Shown: one piece after another, positions 20,561 through 29,138 of the stretch
How positions within the stretch are numbered: the stretch's first letter is position 1
Layout: every line of letters begins with the position of its first letter
Assembly (NCBI GenBank): GCA_963667595.2
Contig: CAXXWD010000005.1
Span: 1 to 64,000 of the forward strand
Direction: 5' to 3'
From: JAHJQZ01 sp963667595
GTDB taxonomy: Bacteria > Pseudomonadota > Alphaproteobacteria > Rhizobiales > Devosiaceae
Length of the DNA stretch: 64,000 nucleotides
Program-made: the position numbers and the translations under genes
Notes under the pieces: model-generated
What the model was told of the DNA's origin: nothing
Database searches by the model: none
What the model saw: the letters and a program-made list of their open reading frames with translations, nothing else

Positions 20561-20623
20561 AGACCGGTTGGTTCGTGTCGCCCGCGCTACCGATATCGGC
20601 GCGGGCGGCGTATCCTTTCTTGC

Positions 20624-21442
20624 ATGCAGACCACAACCAGCATCATCCGGCAGGTCATGGAATGGGCGCTCGATCATCTCGACGCGGACCTTTCGGTCGA
20701 GATGCTGTCGCGCCGGGCCGGCTATTCCGGGCCGCATTTCTCGCGGGCTTTTACCGCCGAGACCGGCGAGGGTCCGGCAAGCTGGGTGTTGTCGCAACGC
20801 GTGGCCCGCGCCGCGCAAAGCCTGAGCGCGGGCGAAAAACGCATCCTCGATATCGCCCTCGAATGCGGCTTCAACGATGTGACCACGTTTACGCGCGCCT
20901 TCCGCCGGCGCACCGGCATGGCGCCGTCGACCTTCCGTCGTGTTCATAAAGGTGGCCCGGCCACCTCGTCCGGCGTCATCGTCGGCAAACGCGTTTGTAT
21001 GCCGGGGTTCAGCCTCTGCGGCCTTACGACCGACATCGCCGACGATCCGACGGCGCCCGCGGCGCTGTGGCAGCGTCTTTTTCGCCTGCTCGCCGACAAA
21101 AATCTCGAGATCGACGACGACGCTTTTCGGCAGGTGGCGTTCTGGCGCCGAGACCCGGAGTCGCGTTTCACCTGCATCGCCGGCTTTGTCCGGACAAACC
21201 AGCCGGTTCTGTCCCTGCCCTTCGTGACCGTCGAGGTGCCCGGCGCCATCTGCCGGCGTTTCATCGTCGACACCAGGTCGGACTGTTACGCCACGGCCTA
21301 TGACACCATCTTCAATGTCCTGTTGCCGGCCATGCGCGACCGGCCTTCGGCGCAGTTCGTGTGCGAGCGCCAACGTTCCGGCGCGGGCGAGGGCATCGAG
21401 GTCTGGGTGCCCGTCAGCGATCTTCCGGCGGACGGGGGCTGA
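20624..21442 (+). CDS. AraC family regulator with GyrI-like effector domain
   Basis: 272 residues. The N-terminal part (about 8-105) is a double AraC helix-turn-helix with DLSVEMLSRRAGYSGPHFSR and ILDIALECGFNDVTTFTRAFRR. The C-terminal part (about 125-265) is a GyrI/SOUL-type effector-binding domain, the Rob/BmrR-like architecture that senses small, often hydrophobic molecules. It converges on ubiV, with only four bases between the two stop codons. The stand-alone GyrI-like protein at 59114 has the same effector fold. Confidence 0.9.
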   Translation: MQTTTSIIRQVMEWALDHLDADLSVEMLSRRAGYSGPHFSRAFTAETGEGPASWVLSQRVARAAQSLSAGEKRILDIALECGFNDVTTFTRAFRRRTGMAPSTFRRVHKGGPATSSGVIVGKRVCMPGFSLCGLTTDIADDPTAPAALWQRLFRLLADKNLEIDDDAFRQVAFWRRDPESRFTCIAGFVRTNQPVLSLPFVTVEVPGAICRRFIVDTRSDCYATAYDTIFNVLLPAMRDRPSAQFVCERQRSGAGEGIEVWVPVSDLPADGG

Positions 21443-21446
21443 AGTC

Positions 21447-22355
21447 TCAGGCGAGTTCGCCGACCCGTTGATAGCCCGGCACGCCATGAAAGAAGCCGTT
21501 GGAGAACACGGCTTCCGGCTGCGCTTCGGCCAGCATCGCCTGGGCTTCCGCCGCATCGATCTTTTTCGCCGCCAGATCGCGGAAGGCATGGGCGACCTTC
21601 ACCATGTCGCCGGTATGAGGCGAGATTCGCAGATGTGTGACGCCCATATCGAGAAGATCGGGCACCTCGCCCACCAGCGAGAGGAAATGGCGCGACAGGG
21701 TCTGGATGCCGTTGATGGTCAAAAAGCGGGCATTGTCGAGCGAATGCAGATCGAGCCCATCGGGATCATCCCCGCACACAAACCGGCAATTGTCCTTGTG
21801 CCGGTCATGCGCCCGGGCCGAATAACAGCGAACCGAAAGCGCCAGAGGCGCCCGCCCGAAGACCTGTGCCTCGACGGAAACGCCGAGGTCCCCGGCCCGT
21901 TTGGCAATGGCCGCGATACCCTTTTTGCGCATTTCGACCGAGGTCGTGACATGAGTCGCGCCGAGCTTGGCGAGGTAGTCGAGCGTGCCGATATTGTAGC
22001 AGTTGAACAATTGCCCGATCCGGAACGGGCGATTTTTCAGATGCGTCAGTGCCGAGGCATCGTTGACCTCGATCTCGTCATCAGTGCGCGCGCAGATGGC
22101 TTTCACATATTTCCTGTCGAGCGCGATGACCACTTCGGCAAGGGTCGAGAACACCACTTTCTTGCCCCCCGCCATGAGCCGCTCGCGCACCGCGTCGTAG
22201 TGTTTCTCGAACAAGGGCATGCGCTTGGAGCAGATCACCTCGCCGAGATAGACGGTGTCGACATCGGCCTCGTCGGCGATGCGGGCGTAAAAGTCGAGCA
22301 TCTTTTCGGCCGGCCAGTGATAGAACAGCGGCCCGATGGTGATCTTTGCGGACAT
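21447..22355 (-). CDS. ubiV: UbiV, U32-family partner in oxygen-independent ubiquinone hydroxylation
   Basis: 302 residues of the U32 peptidase-like family. The four cysteines C42, C177, C190 and C194 have the same spacing as the [4Fe-4S] ligands C39, C180, C193 and C197 of E. coli UbiV. With UbiU it hydroxylates the ubiquinone ring without oxygen, using prephenate in the characterised systems. ATG 22355 is chosen because GGGG lies eight bases upstream. It is the last gene of ubiT-ubiU-ubiV; the gap to ubiU is filled by two repeat copies. Confidence 0.92.
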   Translation of the reverse strand: MSAKITIGPLFYHWPAEKMLDFYARIADEADVDTVYLGEVICSKRMPLFEKHYDAVRERLMAGGKKVVFSTLAEVVIALDRKYVKAICARTDDEIEVNDASALTHLKNRPFRIGQLFNCYNIGTLDYLAKLGATHVTTSVEMRKKGIAAIAKRAGDLGVSVEAQVFGRAPLALSVRCYSARAHDRHKDNCRFVCGDDPDGLDLHSLDNARFLTINGIQTLSRHFLSLVGEVPDLLDMGVTHLRISPHTGDMVKVAHAFRDLAAKKIDAAEAQAMLAEAQPEAVFSNGFFHGVPGYQRVGELA

Positions 22356-22380
22356 GATTTTTCCCCGCCCCTGTTTTTTT

Positions 22381-22491
22381 GTCGCGTTTTCGAACCGGCG
22401 AACCGGCATCCACTTCGCCTGAAAACGCTTCAGTCCTTATTGGTCGCGTTTTCGAACCGGCGAACCGGCATCCACTTCGCCTGAAAACGCT
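22381..22491. repeat. Two identical tandem RIME-like repeats between ubiU and ubiV (copies D1, D2)
   Basis: Positions 22381-22429 and 22443-22491 are identical over 49 bases (GTCGCGTTTTCGAACCGGCG through GAAAACGCT). Each has inverted arms (GCGTTTTC / GAAAACGC) able to fold as a hairpin. They sit inside the 144-base ubiU-ubiV gap of a presumed operon. Confidence 0.9.
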
Positions 22492-22499
22492 CCTGCTTA

Positions 22500-23522
22500 C
22501 TACCGCCAGCCCTTGGTGGCATAGGCGCCCTTGGTTTCGCCACGCCCCTCGGAAAGGGCGATCAGATTGGCAAGATCCGGCTCGCGTCCGGCCAGGATAT
22601 TGTCGACCGCTTCGCGATAGGCGGCGACGACCTCGCGCACATAGGCGCGGCTTCGCTGTCGCCCCTCGATCTTGAGCGCCGTCACGCCAGCCTCGATCAG
22701 CTCGGGCAGGAGGTTGGCGATATTGAGCGTGTTGGGCTCGTCGAAGGCATAATAGGGATCGGTGTGCGCCGCGTTCCAGTAGCGCCCCTTGCAGATGGTG
22801 GGATAACCCGCCTTCTGGTCGGCGCCGACGCAGTCGATGGTGAAGCCGCCAAGCTTGCTTGACATCAAGCCGTCCGGACCTTCTTCGAACGCGACGTGAT
22901 CGGGCGGCGAGCACATGCCGTCCATATTGGTCGACACGCCGGTGACATAGCTGGTCAAGGCGCAGCGCCCTTCCGCCATCATGCCGACATTGCCGAAGAT
23001 GAAGGTTTCCAGTTCGCAGTCGATTTCCAACTTCAATGCCTTGATTTCCTTGATGGTCAGGATGCGCGGCAGCACCACGCGCTTGACGTTGAAATGTTCG
23101 GTATAAAACTGGATCGCCTCGGGCGACGCCGCCCCGGCCTGAACCGACAGGTGCAGTCTTAAATCCGGATGCTTTTCCGCCGCGTAGGCCGCCAGTCCGA
23201 TATCGGCGATGATCGCCGCATAGGCGCCGTTTTCGGCGGCGATGTCGATGGTTTCCCGCCAGTCGGCCATGTCGTCGCCGGGCGCAAAGGTGTTGGCCGT
23301 CATCAGCACCTTGGCCCCATGGGTCCTGGCGTAGTCGACCCCCTCGGCGAATTCGTCGGGCTGGAAATTGAGGCCGGGGAAATTCCGAACATTGGAGCGC
23401 CGCGCCAGCCCGCAATAGACCGCATCGGCGCCGGCATCGACCGCGGTCCTGAGCGCCGCCGGCGTGCCGGCCGGACACAGGAGTTCGGGTCGGTTGGGGA
23501 CGTTTTTGGCAGTCTCAGACAT
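22500..23522 (-). CDS. ubiU: UbiU, U32-family subunit of the anaerobic ubiquinone hydroxylase
   Basis: 340 residues matching UbiU (YhbU) end to end: ELLCPAGTPAALRTAVDAGA at the start, NFPGLNF, LSVQAGAASPEAI, MAEGRC, GYPTICKGRYW and KIEGRQRS. In E. coli four cysteines (169, 176, 193, 232) bind a [4Fe-4S] cluster. Here C187, C204 and C244 correspond to the last three, but the first is glycine (G180 in FGNVGMMAEGRC). C169 and C231 are nearby alternatives. It overlaps ubiT by eight bases. Confidence 0.92.
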   Translation of the reverse strand: MSETAKNVPNRPELLCPAGTPAALRTAVDAGADAVYCGLARRSNVRNFPGLNFQPDEFAEGVDYARTHGAKVLMTANTFAPGDDMADWRETIDIAAENGAYAAIIADIGLAAYAAEKHPDLRLHLSVQAGAASPEAIQFYTEHFNVKRVVLPRILTIKEIKALKLEIDCELETFIFGNVGMMAEGRCALTSYVTGVSTNMDGMCSPPDHVAFEEGPDGLMSSKLGGFTIDCVGADQKAGYPTICKGRYWNAAHTDPYYAFDEPNTLNIANLLPELIEAGVTALKIEGRQRSRAYVREVVAAYREAVDNILAGREPDLANLIALSEGRGETKGAYATKGWR

Positions 23523-24003
23523 GGGCGGTGGCCTTTTGCCGGTGGCGCATGAAGCTCAAGAAGATTTCGCCGGGCGGCCCGAACAGCGCCGCGACGTCGT
23601 TGGCGATCGAACCGTCGACATCGTCCATGGCGTTTCTGAGGGCCACCGCGGCTTCGAGATCGCCGGTTATCTTGACGTCGCGCGAAAAGAACATGGCGTC
23701 GCTGTCGAGCTGGGTATCGAGCAGCCGGAACAGGCCGCCGAAGGTTCCCGTGATCCGGCAATCCGACGCCGGCGCGTCCGAGCGGCGGAAGGCGCGCATA
23801 TCGGGTGTCTGCCGGTCCGGCTTGAGCAGGAAAACGAAAGGCGTATCGATCACATCGATCAGGATGGTCTTCTTGTCCGATGTCCCCATGCGGGCGAACA
23901 GGCGCGGCCTGTCGCGATGGATGTTGGTGACGATGCGATCGAGCGCCGCCTGCACGACGAACAACGGCATGGTCCTCAGAACGAGAGGCATGAGCGCGGG
24001 CAC
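23515..24003 (-). CDS. ubiT: UbiT, SCP2-domain accessory factor for ubiquinone synthesis without oxygen
   Basis: 162 residues with an SCP2 sterol-carrier domain (about 40-140). UbiT is thought to bind the hydrophobic quinone intermediates for UbiU-UbiV, as UbiJ does in the aerobic route. The GTG start at 24003 has GGAGGA seven bases upstream, better than the in-frame ATG at 23991. First gene of the ubiTUV operon; an FNR-type box lies about 70 bases before it. Confidence 0.9.
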   Translation of the reverse strand: MPALMPLVLRTMPLFVVQAALDRIVTNIHRDRPRLFARMGTSDKKTILIDVIDTPFVFLLKPDRQTPDMRAFRRSDAPASDCRITGTFGGLFRLLDTQLDSDAMFFSRDVKITGDLEAAVALRNAMDDVDGSIANDVAALFGPPGEIFLSFMRHRQKATAHV

Positions 24004-24070
24004 TGAGGGCTCCTCCGATGATACTCGAGACTTCTCACGCCCGGCCTAGCATCGCCCTGTCGGAACGCGT

Positions 24071-24084
24071 TTGATCGAAGTCAA
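24071..24084. promoter_or_regulatory. FNR/FixK-type box upstream of ubiT
   Basis: TTGATCGAAGTCAA fits the TTGA-N6-TCAA outline of FNR/FixK sites. Its centre is 74 bases upstream of the ubiT start. Low-oxygen induction of an oxygen-independent quinone pathway makes good sense. The sites are palindromic, so orientation is not informative. Confidence 0.65.
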
Positions 24085-24153
24085 ATCCAAAAATCTCACC
24101 CTGTTCTCATTCCAGTGTAAGCGCTTTCAGGAGACGGTCGCCCTGGATGTCCG

Positions 24154-24636
24154 TCAGGTCGGCAGCGCCGAAAGCGAAGAAATACGTTTCGCGTCCTTGG
24201 GACGATCGAACAGCCTGTACATGGCGATCAGATCCTTGACGGAGGGGAGTCTCACAACCGCATCGCCGATTGGCATGTCCAGTACCGGTTTTGGCGGCAC
24301 CGGCACCCAACCGTCTTTCGTATTCACCTCGAAACCGGCCATGAAGTCGACCGGCACCGCAGTGCCTTTCCAGCAACTGAACAGTCTGGAACGAAATTTC
24401 GCGGTGCCCGAGCCGCGCCCGACCGCGATCTGATGGCGTGCGAGTATCCGCTCGGCGTCGGCAACGCTCATAAGGACGTCTATGTCCGATGGCGGCGGTT
24501 CGTGCGCACCGTAAAGCGCCGCAGCGGCGCCGCCGATCAGGCACCAGTCCTGTTCCGCCGTCATCAGCATTCGGCCGATTTCAGTCAGACTCGCGATGAA
24601 TTCGGAAGACATCCCCTGTCCCATCCGGTCCGTCAT
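24154..24636 (-). CDS. Minimal nucleotidyltransferase-fold protein
   Basis: 160 residues. LIGGAAAALYG with G35-G36 and the metal-binding DID (D51, D53) mark a polymerase-beta-type nucleotidyltransferase fold, as in MNT/AbiEii-like and NTP-transferase-like proteins. The third acidic residue may be D117 or so in the PVDFMAG strand. The start ATG overlaps the stop of the NAD(P)HX repair gene by four bases, so it is translationally coupled to it. No antitoxin-like partner is adjacent, which argues against a toxin-antitoxin pair. The substrate is unknown. Confidence 0.72.
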   Translation of the reverse strand: MTDRMGQGMSSEFIASLTEIGRMLMTAEQDWCLIGGAAAALYGAHEPPPSDIDVLMSVADAERILARHQIAVGRGSGTAKFRSRLFSCWKGTAVPVDFMAGFEVNTKDGWVPVPPKPVLDMPIGDAVVRLPSVKDLIAMYRLFDRPKDAKRISSLSALPT

Positions 24637-26120
24637 GTTTCCGTCCGTCCGGTGGCGGCAATCAAGGCGTCGGGCAGCAGATCCGGCAAATCCTCGGCGA
24701 TCAATCCCGGTCCATCGAAGGTATTTGCCGCTGCACCGTGCAGAAAGGCGCCGGCGGCGGCGGCCTCAAAACCGGGCATCCCTTGGGCCAGCAGCCCGCC
24801 GATGATGCCGGAAAGCACGTCGCCCGAGCCCGCCGTCGCCAATGTCGGCGGCGCGTTGGTGTTGATCGCCGCCCGTCCGTCTGGCGCGGCAATCACCGTG
24901 TCGGCGCCCTTGAGCAGCACCACGGCCCCGGACCGCTCCGCCGCCGCCCGCGCCCGATTTAGCTTGTCGCCTTTGAGATCGGGGAAGAGCCGTTCGAACT
25001 CGCCTTCGTGCGGGGTCAGGATGACCGGCCGTTCAGGCAAGGTCGCGATCGCGGTAAACAGGCCCTGCATGTCGCCGGAAAAGCTGGTGAGGGCATCGGC
25101 ATCGAGCACCGTTGCCGCGCCCGAGACGAGCCCGGCCAGCGCCATCTGGTGCGTTTCGAGCCCTATTCCCGCCGCCGGGCCGACAATCAGCGCGTTGAAG
25201 CGTTTGTCTTCGAGCAGGATTTTCAGCGCTTCGGCGTCTTCCGCCTCCCTGAGCATGATCGCGGTGACATGCGCCGCCTGCACCAGAAGTGCGGCGCGCG
25301 AGCCGGCCAGCGAGACCAGCCCCGCTCCGGCTCTCAGCGCCCCTGTTGCCGCGAGGCGCGCTGCACCGGTATGCAACTCGTCGCCCGAAACGACGACGCA
25401 ATGGCCACGCGCGTATTTGTGCCCTTCGGCCTGAAGCGTCGGCAGATGCCAGAGCCCGGGGGCATTCTCGAACGCCATCGCGCCGATTTCGTCGAGAACG
25501 CTTGCGGGAATGCCAATATCGGCCAACACCACCTCGCCGCACAATTCCCGACCGGGTTCAAGAAGATGGCCCGGTTTCTTGCGAAAAAAGGTTACGGTCA
25601 GAACAGCCCGCGTCGCAACGCCGCGCACCGCGCCGGTGGCGCCGTCGAGCCCGGACGGCACGTCGATCGCCACCTTGGGCACCGGCGCTTTGTCCACGGC
25701 CGCGATCAGGTTGGCAAGCGGCCCGGTGATGTCGCGGTCAAGGCCCGCGCCGAAAAGGGCGTCGACGATCAGTTCGGCCCCGTCGATCATCTCTGGGCTG
25801 GCCGGCTCGACCACACCGCGCCAGCGCTGGGCATTGGCGGCGGCATCGCCCTTGAGCTTTTCCATCGCGCCGAAAAGCCCGAGCCGTACCGGCCAGCCAG
25901 CCGCCGACAACAGCCGCGCCACCACGAACCCGTCGCCGCCATTGTTCCCCGGCCCACACAGAACCAGTACCCGGCGCGGCGAAAACCGTTGCCGGATCGC
26001 GTCGGCCGCGGCGCCGCCGGCATTCTCCATCAGCGTCAGCGACGGCACGCCGCCCGCGGCCGCCAAGGCATCGGCGCGGCCCATTTCAGCGGGAGTCAAT
26101 AGGGTGAGCGTGTGAGACAT
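24633..26120 (-). CDS. nnr: Bifunctional NAD(P)H-hydrate epimerase/dehydratase
   Basis: 495 residues. The N-terminal YjeF_N domain (about 1-215; GPGNNGGDGFVVARLL at 57-72) epimerises damaged NAD(P)HX. The C-terminal ribokinase-like domain (about 225-490; GPAAGIG, PHEGEFERLFP and AGSGDVLSGIIGG) dehydrates the S-epimer using ADP. Together they repair hydrated cofactor. ATG 26120 is preferred because it begins the conserved LLTPAEMGRAD segment. In relatives this gene often lies near glnB/glnA and tig, as here. Confidence 0.93.
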   Translation of the reverse strand: MSHTLTLLTPAEMGRADALAAAGGVPSLTLMENAGGAAADAIRQRFSPRRVLVLCGPGNNGGDGFVVARLLSAAGWPVRLGLFGAMEKLKGDAAANAQRWRGVVEPASPEMIDGAELIVDALFGAGLDRDITGPLANLIAAVDKAPVPKVAIDVPSGLDGATGAVRGVATRAVLTVTFFRKKPGHLLEPGRELCGEVVLADIGIPASVLDEIGAMAFENAPGLWHLPTLQAEGHKYARGHCVVVSGDELHTGAARLAATGALRAGAGLVSLAGSRAALLVQAAHVTAIMLREAEDAEALKILLEDKRFNALIVGPAAGIGLETHQMALAGLVSGAATVLDADALTSFSGDMQGLFTAIATLPERPVILTPHEGEFERLFPDLKGDKLNRARAAAERSGAVVLLKGADTVIAAPDGRAAINTNAPPTLATAGSGDVLSGIIGGLLAQGMPGFEAAAAGAFLHGAAANTFDGPGLIAEDLPDLLPDALIAATGRTET

Positions 26121-26184
26121 GGCAAACTCATTTTGGTCCACGTTCGGCAGATCTGGAGCGCATCTCCGCCTCGAATTCTCCTTG

Positions 26185-26295
26185 GTCATCCCCGACCCGA
26201 TCGGGGATCCAGCGGCGTACGGATCTCCGCACGCAAGAAAGCCATGCGCTCGGTAAACGCCTCGCACTGGATTCCCGTCTTCACGGGAATGACGG
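26185..26295. repeat. Intergenic dyad repeats of the TCCCCGA/TCGGGGA and TTCCCGTC/ACGGGAA type
   Basis: Two hairpins: GTCATCCCCGACCCGATCGG followed by GGATCC at 26185-26210, and GGATTCCCGTCTTCACGGGA with ATGACG at 26269-26295. Such paired dyads bounded by GTCAT/ATGAC are a common dispersed repeat of Proteobacteria. The 368-base gap has no gene. Confidence 0.65.
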
Positions 26296-26432
26296 CTGGA
26301 GCATCTGGTATTTTGACGACATCAAAACACCCAGCTCCGGTTCCTGATGGTCGCGGCAATCGGCGCGAAAAACTGCAAGTCCACTTTTTCGCCGGCCACG
26401 CCAGAACTATCTTGGACCCTTCGTGAAAAAAC

Positions 26433-26463
26433 AAAAAGGCCCCACGAACCGCAGGGCCTTTTT
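26433..26463. terminator. Bidirectional terminator of tig
   Basis: AAAAAGGCCC pairs with GGGCCTTTTT around an 11-base loop; A and T runs on the two sides allow function on either strand. It lies 26 bases past the tig stop. Confidence 0.85.
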
Positions 26464-26488
26464 CGGTAAACCGTTCTTGACCGGAAGA

Positions 26489-27873
26489 TCAGTGCTGGTG
26501 CTCTTCGGGCACGTCGTCCTCGTCTTCCTCGATCAGCTTGACCAGCTCGGCGCGGGTCATCGGCTTGTCGGTCTTTTCCGCCAGTTCGACGATGAAATCG
26601 ACGACCTTGTTCTCGAAGACCGGCGCCCTGAGGGAAGCCAGCGCTTCGGGATTCTTGCGGTAATAGTCGTAGACCTGCTGTTCCTGGCCCGGGAAGCGGC
26701 GGATTTCCGCCACCAGCGCCTGCTGGTGCTCTTCCTCGGTCACCTGGATTTCGTTGCGATTGCCGATTTCGGCGATGACCAAGCCGAGCCGCACACGGCG
26801 TTCGGCGATCTTTCTATACTGCTCGCGTGCCGCGTCCTCGGTCGTCCCCTCGGATTCGAAGGTGCGACCGTGATGCTCGATCTCATGCAGAACGCGCTGC
26901 CAGATGGCGTTGAATTCCGTTTCGACCAGGCCTTTCGGCACTTCGGTCTTGTGGCCTTCGTCGAGAGCGTCGAGCACCTGGCGTTTGACACGCTGACGCG
27001 CCATAGAGGCATGCGCCTCGTCCATCTGACGCCTGATTTCCGTACGCAGCTGGTTGAGATCTTCCAGTCCGAGCGCCTGGGCAAACGCGTCGTCCAGCTC
27101 GACGCCTTCCTTGGGCGTATCGATATTCAAGATCTCGACGTCGAAGGTGGCCGCCTTGCCGGCGAGGTCGGCATTGCCGTAATCCTCCGGGAAGGTCACG
27201 GCGATCTCCTTGGGCTCGCCGATCTTCATGCCGACAAGCTGCTCTTCGAAACCGGGGATGTATTCGCCGGCGCCGACGGTCAGATGGGCATGGTCCGAAG
27301 AACCGCCCTCAAAGGGCTCGCCGTCGATCTTGCCGACGAATTTGAGACCGAGCCGATCGCCTTCCGCCACCACGCCGTCTTCGGGCTTCGCCTCGAACTC
27401 GCGGTTGTTGAGAAAGACGCGATTGACTTCCTTTTCGACCTCTTCGTCGCTGGTCTCGACGACCGGCACCTCGATGGCGATTCCCTTGAAGTCCATCGGT
27501 TCGATCTTGGGCAGAACCTCGTAGCTCACCTCGAAAGCCAGATCGGCATCGCCCTGCAGCACCTGATTGATCAGGTCCTGATCCTGGGGCAGATCGACAC
27601 CGGGCTGCTGGGCGGCGCGTTCTTCGCGGGCGGTCAGGGTTTCCTGAACGCTCGTGTTTGACCGCTTCCTGCAATCGCCTCGGACATCACCGAACGGCCA
27701 TAGACCTTCTTGAGATGGGAAACCGGGACCTTACCGGGCCGGAATCCCTTGATGTTGGCACGGTCCTTGAGATCGTTCAGGCGCTCGTCACGCTTGGCAA
27801 CCAGATCGGCGGCCGGAATGACCACGCTCAGCTTGCGCCGCAATCCTTCGTTGAGGGTTTCAGTCACCTGCAT
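26489..27873 (-). CDS. tig: Trigger factor, frameshifted near the N-terminus
   Basis: Ribosome-bound chaperone and prolyl isomerase, about 460 residues if repaired. MQVTETLNEGLRRKLSVVIP and the ribosome-docking signature GFRPGKVP are in one frame (27873-27645). The rest of the ribosome-binding domain, the FKBP-type domain (VAEGDRLGLKFVGKIDGEPF) and the C-terminal arms are in another. Two small indels between about 27643 and 27672 separate them; VMSEAIA, EAVK and TSVQETLTARE occur in three successive frames. The rest is clean. A real tig pseudogene is possible but less likely than a consensus error. Confidence 0.9.
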
Positions 27874-28183
27874 CGGGACGTCCTGTTCTTAATGTAAACT
27901 CGTCTATAAGGTCCAAGCGCGCGTTCAAACCCGGGGGCCTGACGCGGATGAAGGAATTCACCCTCCCTTGCCGTCCGGCATGAGAGCCCGAATCCCGTCA
28001 GAGGCTTAAGGCCCCCCTCTTCCTGGACCTTTTCTTCGTTAACGTGCCAGATCCGGCACGTAACGGCACAGACATGGCACAAGTTCCGCAGCGGTATATT
28101 GGGGGGGGCCGAATGGTGTCAATGCCACGAATTGCCGGAGTTCGTTGACACCCACCCCTTTGCGTGACATGTCCGCTGACGGC
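27874..28183. other. 310-base gene-free region between tig and tRNA-Leu
   Basis: It includes the divergent upstream regions of tig and the tRNA, and a run of eight G near 28101-28109. No gene or clear regulatory element can be supported. Confidence 0.4.
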
Positions 28184-28268
28184 GCGCGTGTGGCGGAATT
28201 GGTAGACGCAGCAGGTTTAGGTCCTGCCACCGGAAGGTTTGGGGGTTCGAGTCCCTTCACGCGCACCA
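28184..28268 (+). tRNA. tRNA-Leu (TAG)
   Basis: 85 bases with encoded CCA and a long variable arm as expected for class II. Acceptor GCGCGTG pairs with CACGCGC, anticodon loop TTTAGGT gives TAG, and the T-loop is GGTTCGAGTC. Confidence 0.96.
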
Positions 28269-28660
28269 TGCGTCTTGCCACATCGCAGAGCGCGCTGCCC
28301 CAAAATCCGCCTTCTCGTACGATCGTCCCGTTTTCTCGCCTCGGCAAAAGACCGGCCCGCCCCTTGCCGAGCAGTTGATCGCGCCTGTTTTTTCGGTCGA
28401 TCACGGGAAAAATGCTTGTTGTTTGAGCGTTGTCGGGCCAGAACGGCACCGCTTCGCCGACTTGGCGTGGCGCGGTTGCGGGCGCAATGCTCATATTAAC
28501 GCCGTATTGATGAATTTTGGTGGATGAGGGTCAGTTACGCCTACGTTAATGACCCTGCCGCCTAATTTTTCGGCAAATTACGCGCCGCGACAGGTTCCGC
28601 GCGAAGGCGATGATCAGTTAACTAACTGTCGGAATTGAAGATTTTGCGCAACGCCTATCA

Positions 28661-28676
28661 TGGCATAGCCCGTGCA
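28661..28676 (+). promoter_or_regulatory. Sigma-54 type -24/-12 promoter of glnB
   Basis: TGGCATAGCCCGTGCA has the GG-N10-GC spacing required by RpoN. The -24 box TGGCA is canonical; the -12 box GTGCA differs from TTGCA by one base. It lies 45 bases before the glnB ATG. NtrC-dependent expression of glnB-glnA is known in this order, though no clear NtrC site was spotted upstream. The remainder of 28269-28720 shows no gene. Confidence 0.7.
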
Positions 28677-28720
28677 TCTGCAAGGCCGGCACCCAGCTCG
28701 GGAGCATTGGAGGCACCTAA

Positions 28721-29062
28721 ATGAAAAAAAAATCGAGGCCATCGTTAAGCCGTTCAAGCTCGACGAAGTCAAAGAAGCGCTGCAGGAAGTCGGTCTTCAG
28801 GGCATCACCGTGACCGAGGCCAAGGGCTTTGGGCGTCAGAAGGGTCATACCGAGCTCTACCGTGGCGCCGAATACGTTGTGGATTTCCTGCCCAAGGTCA
28901 AAGTCGAGGTCGTGTGCCCCGGACGACATGGCCGACAAGGCGATCGAGGCGATCCGCAATGCCGCCCAGACCGGGCGGATCGGAGATGGCAAGATTTTCG
29001 TCTACACGATCGAACAGGCCATCCGCATCCGTACCGGGGAACAAGGCAACGACGCCCTTTAA
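28721..29062 (+). CDS. glnB: Nitrogen regulatory protein P-II, with two homopolymer frameshifts
   Basis: About 112 residues when repaired: KIEAIVKPFKLDEVKEALQE, the T-loop GRQKGHTELYRGAEYVVDF with the uridylylated Tyr (Y51 in LYRGAEY), and RTGEQGNDAL at the end. It senses 2-oxoglutarate and ATP/ADP and signals nitrogen state. The frame is broken twice: in the A9 run right after the ATG (28724-28732), and in a C4 run at 28916-28919, where CPDDMADKAIEAI is restored by dropping one C. GGAGG lies nine bases before the ATG. glnA follows after 76 bases. Confidence 0.93.
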
Positions 29063-29138
29063 GCCCAGGCCGACTGGGACGTAGCCTTCGCCGCTGCCCG
29101 AACCCAAGTTATCCACAGCAGAACCGAGGAATGACTAG

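Noticed and set aside
24154..24636. Toxin-antitoxin pair of the MNT/HEPN or AbiE type
   Set aside because: No HEPN or AbiEi-like partner is next to the nucleotidyltransferase; the coupled gene is the metabolite repair enzyme.
28039..28494. Open frame overlapping tRNA-Leu on the minus strand
   Set aside because: Contains the translated tRNA; no independent support.
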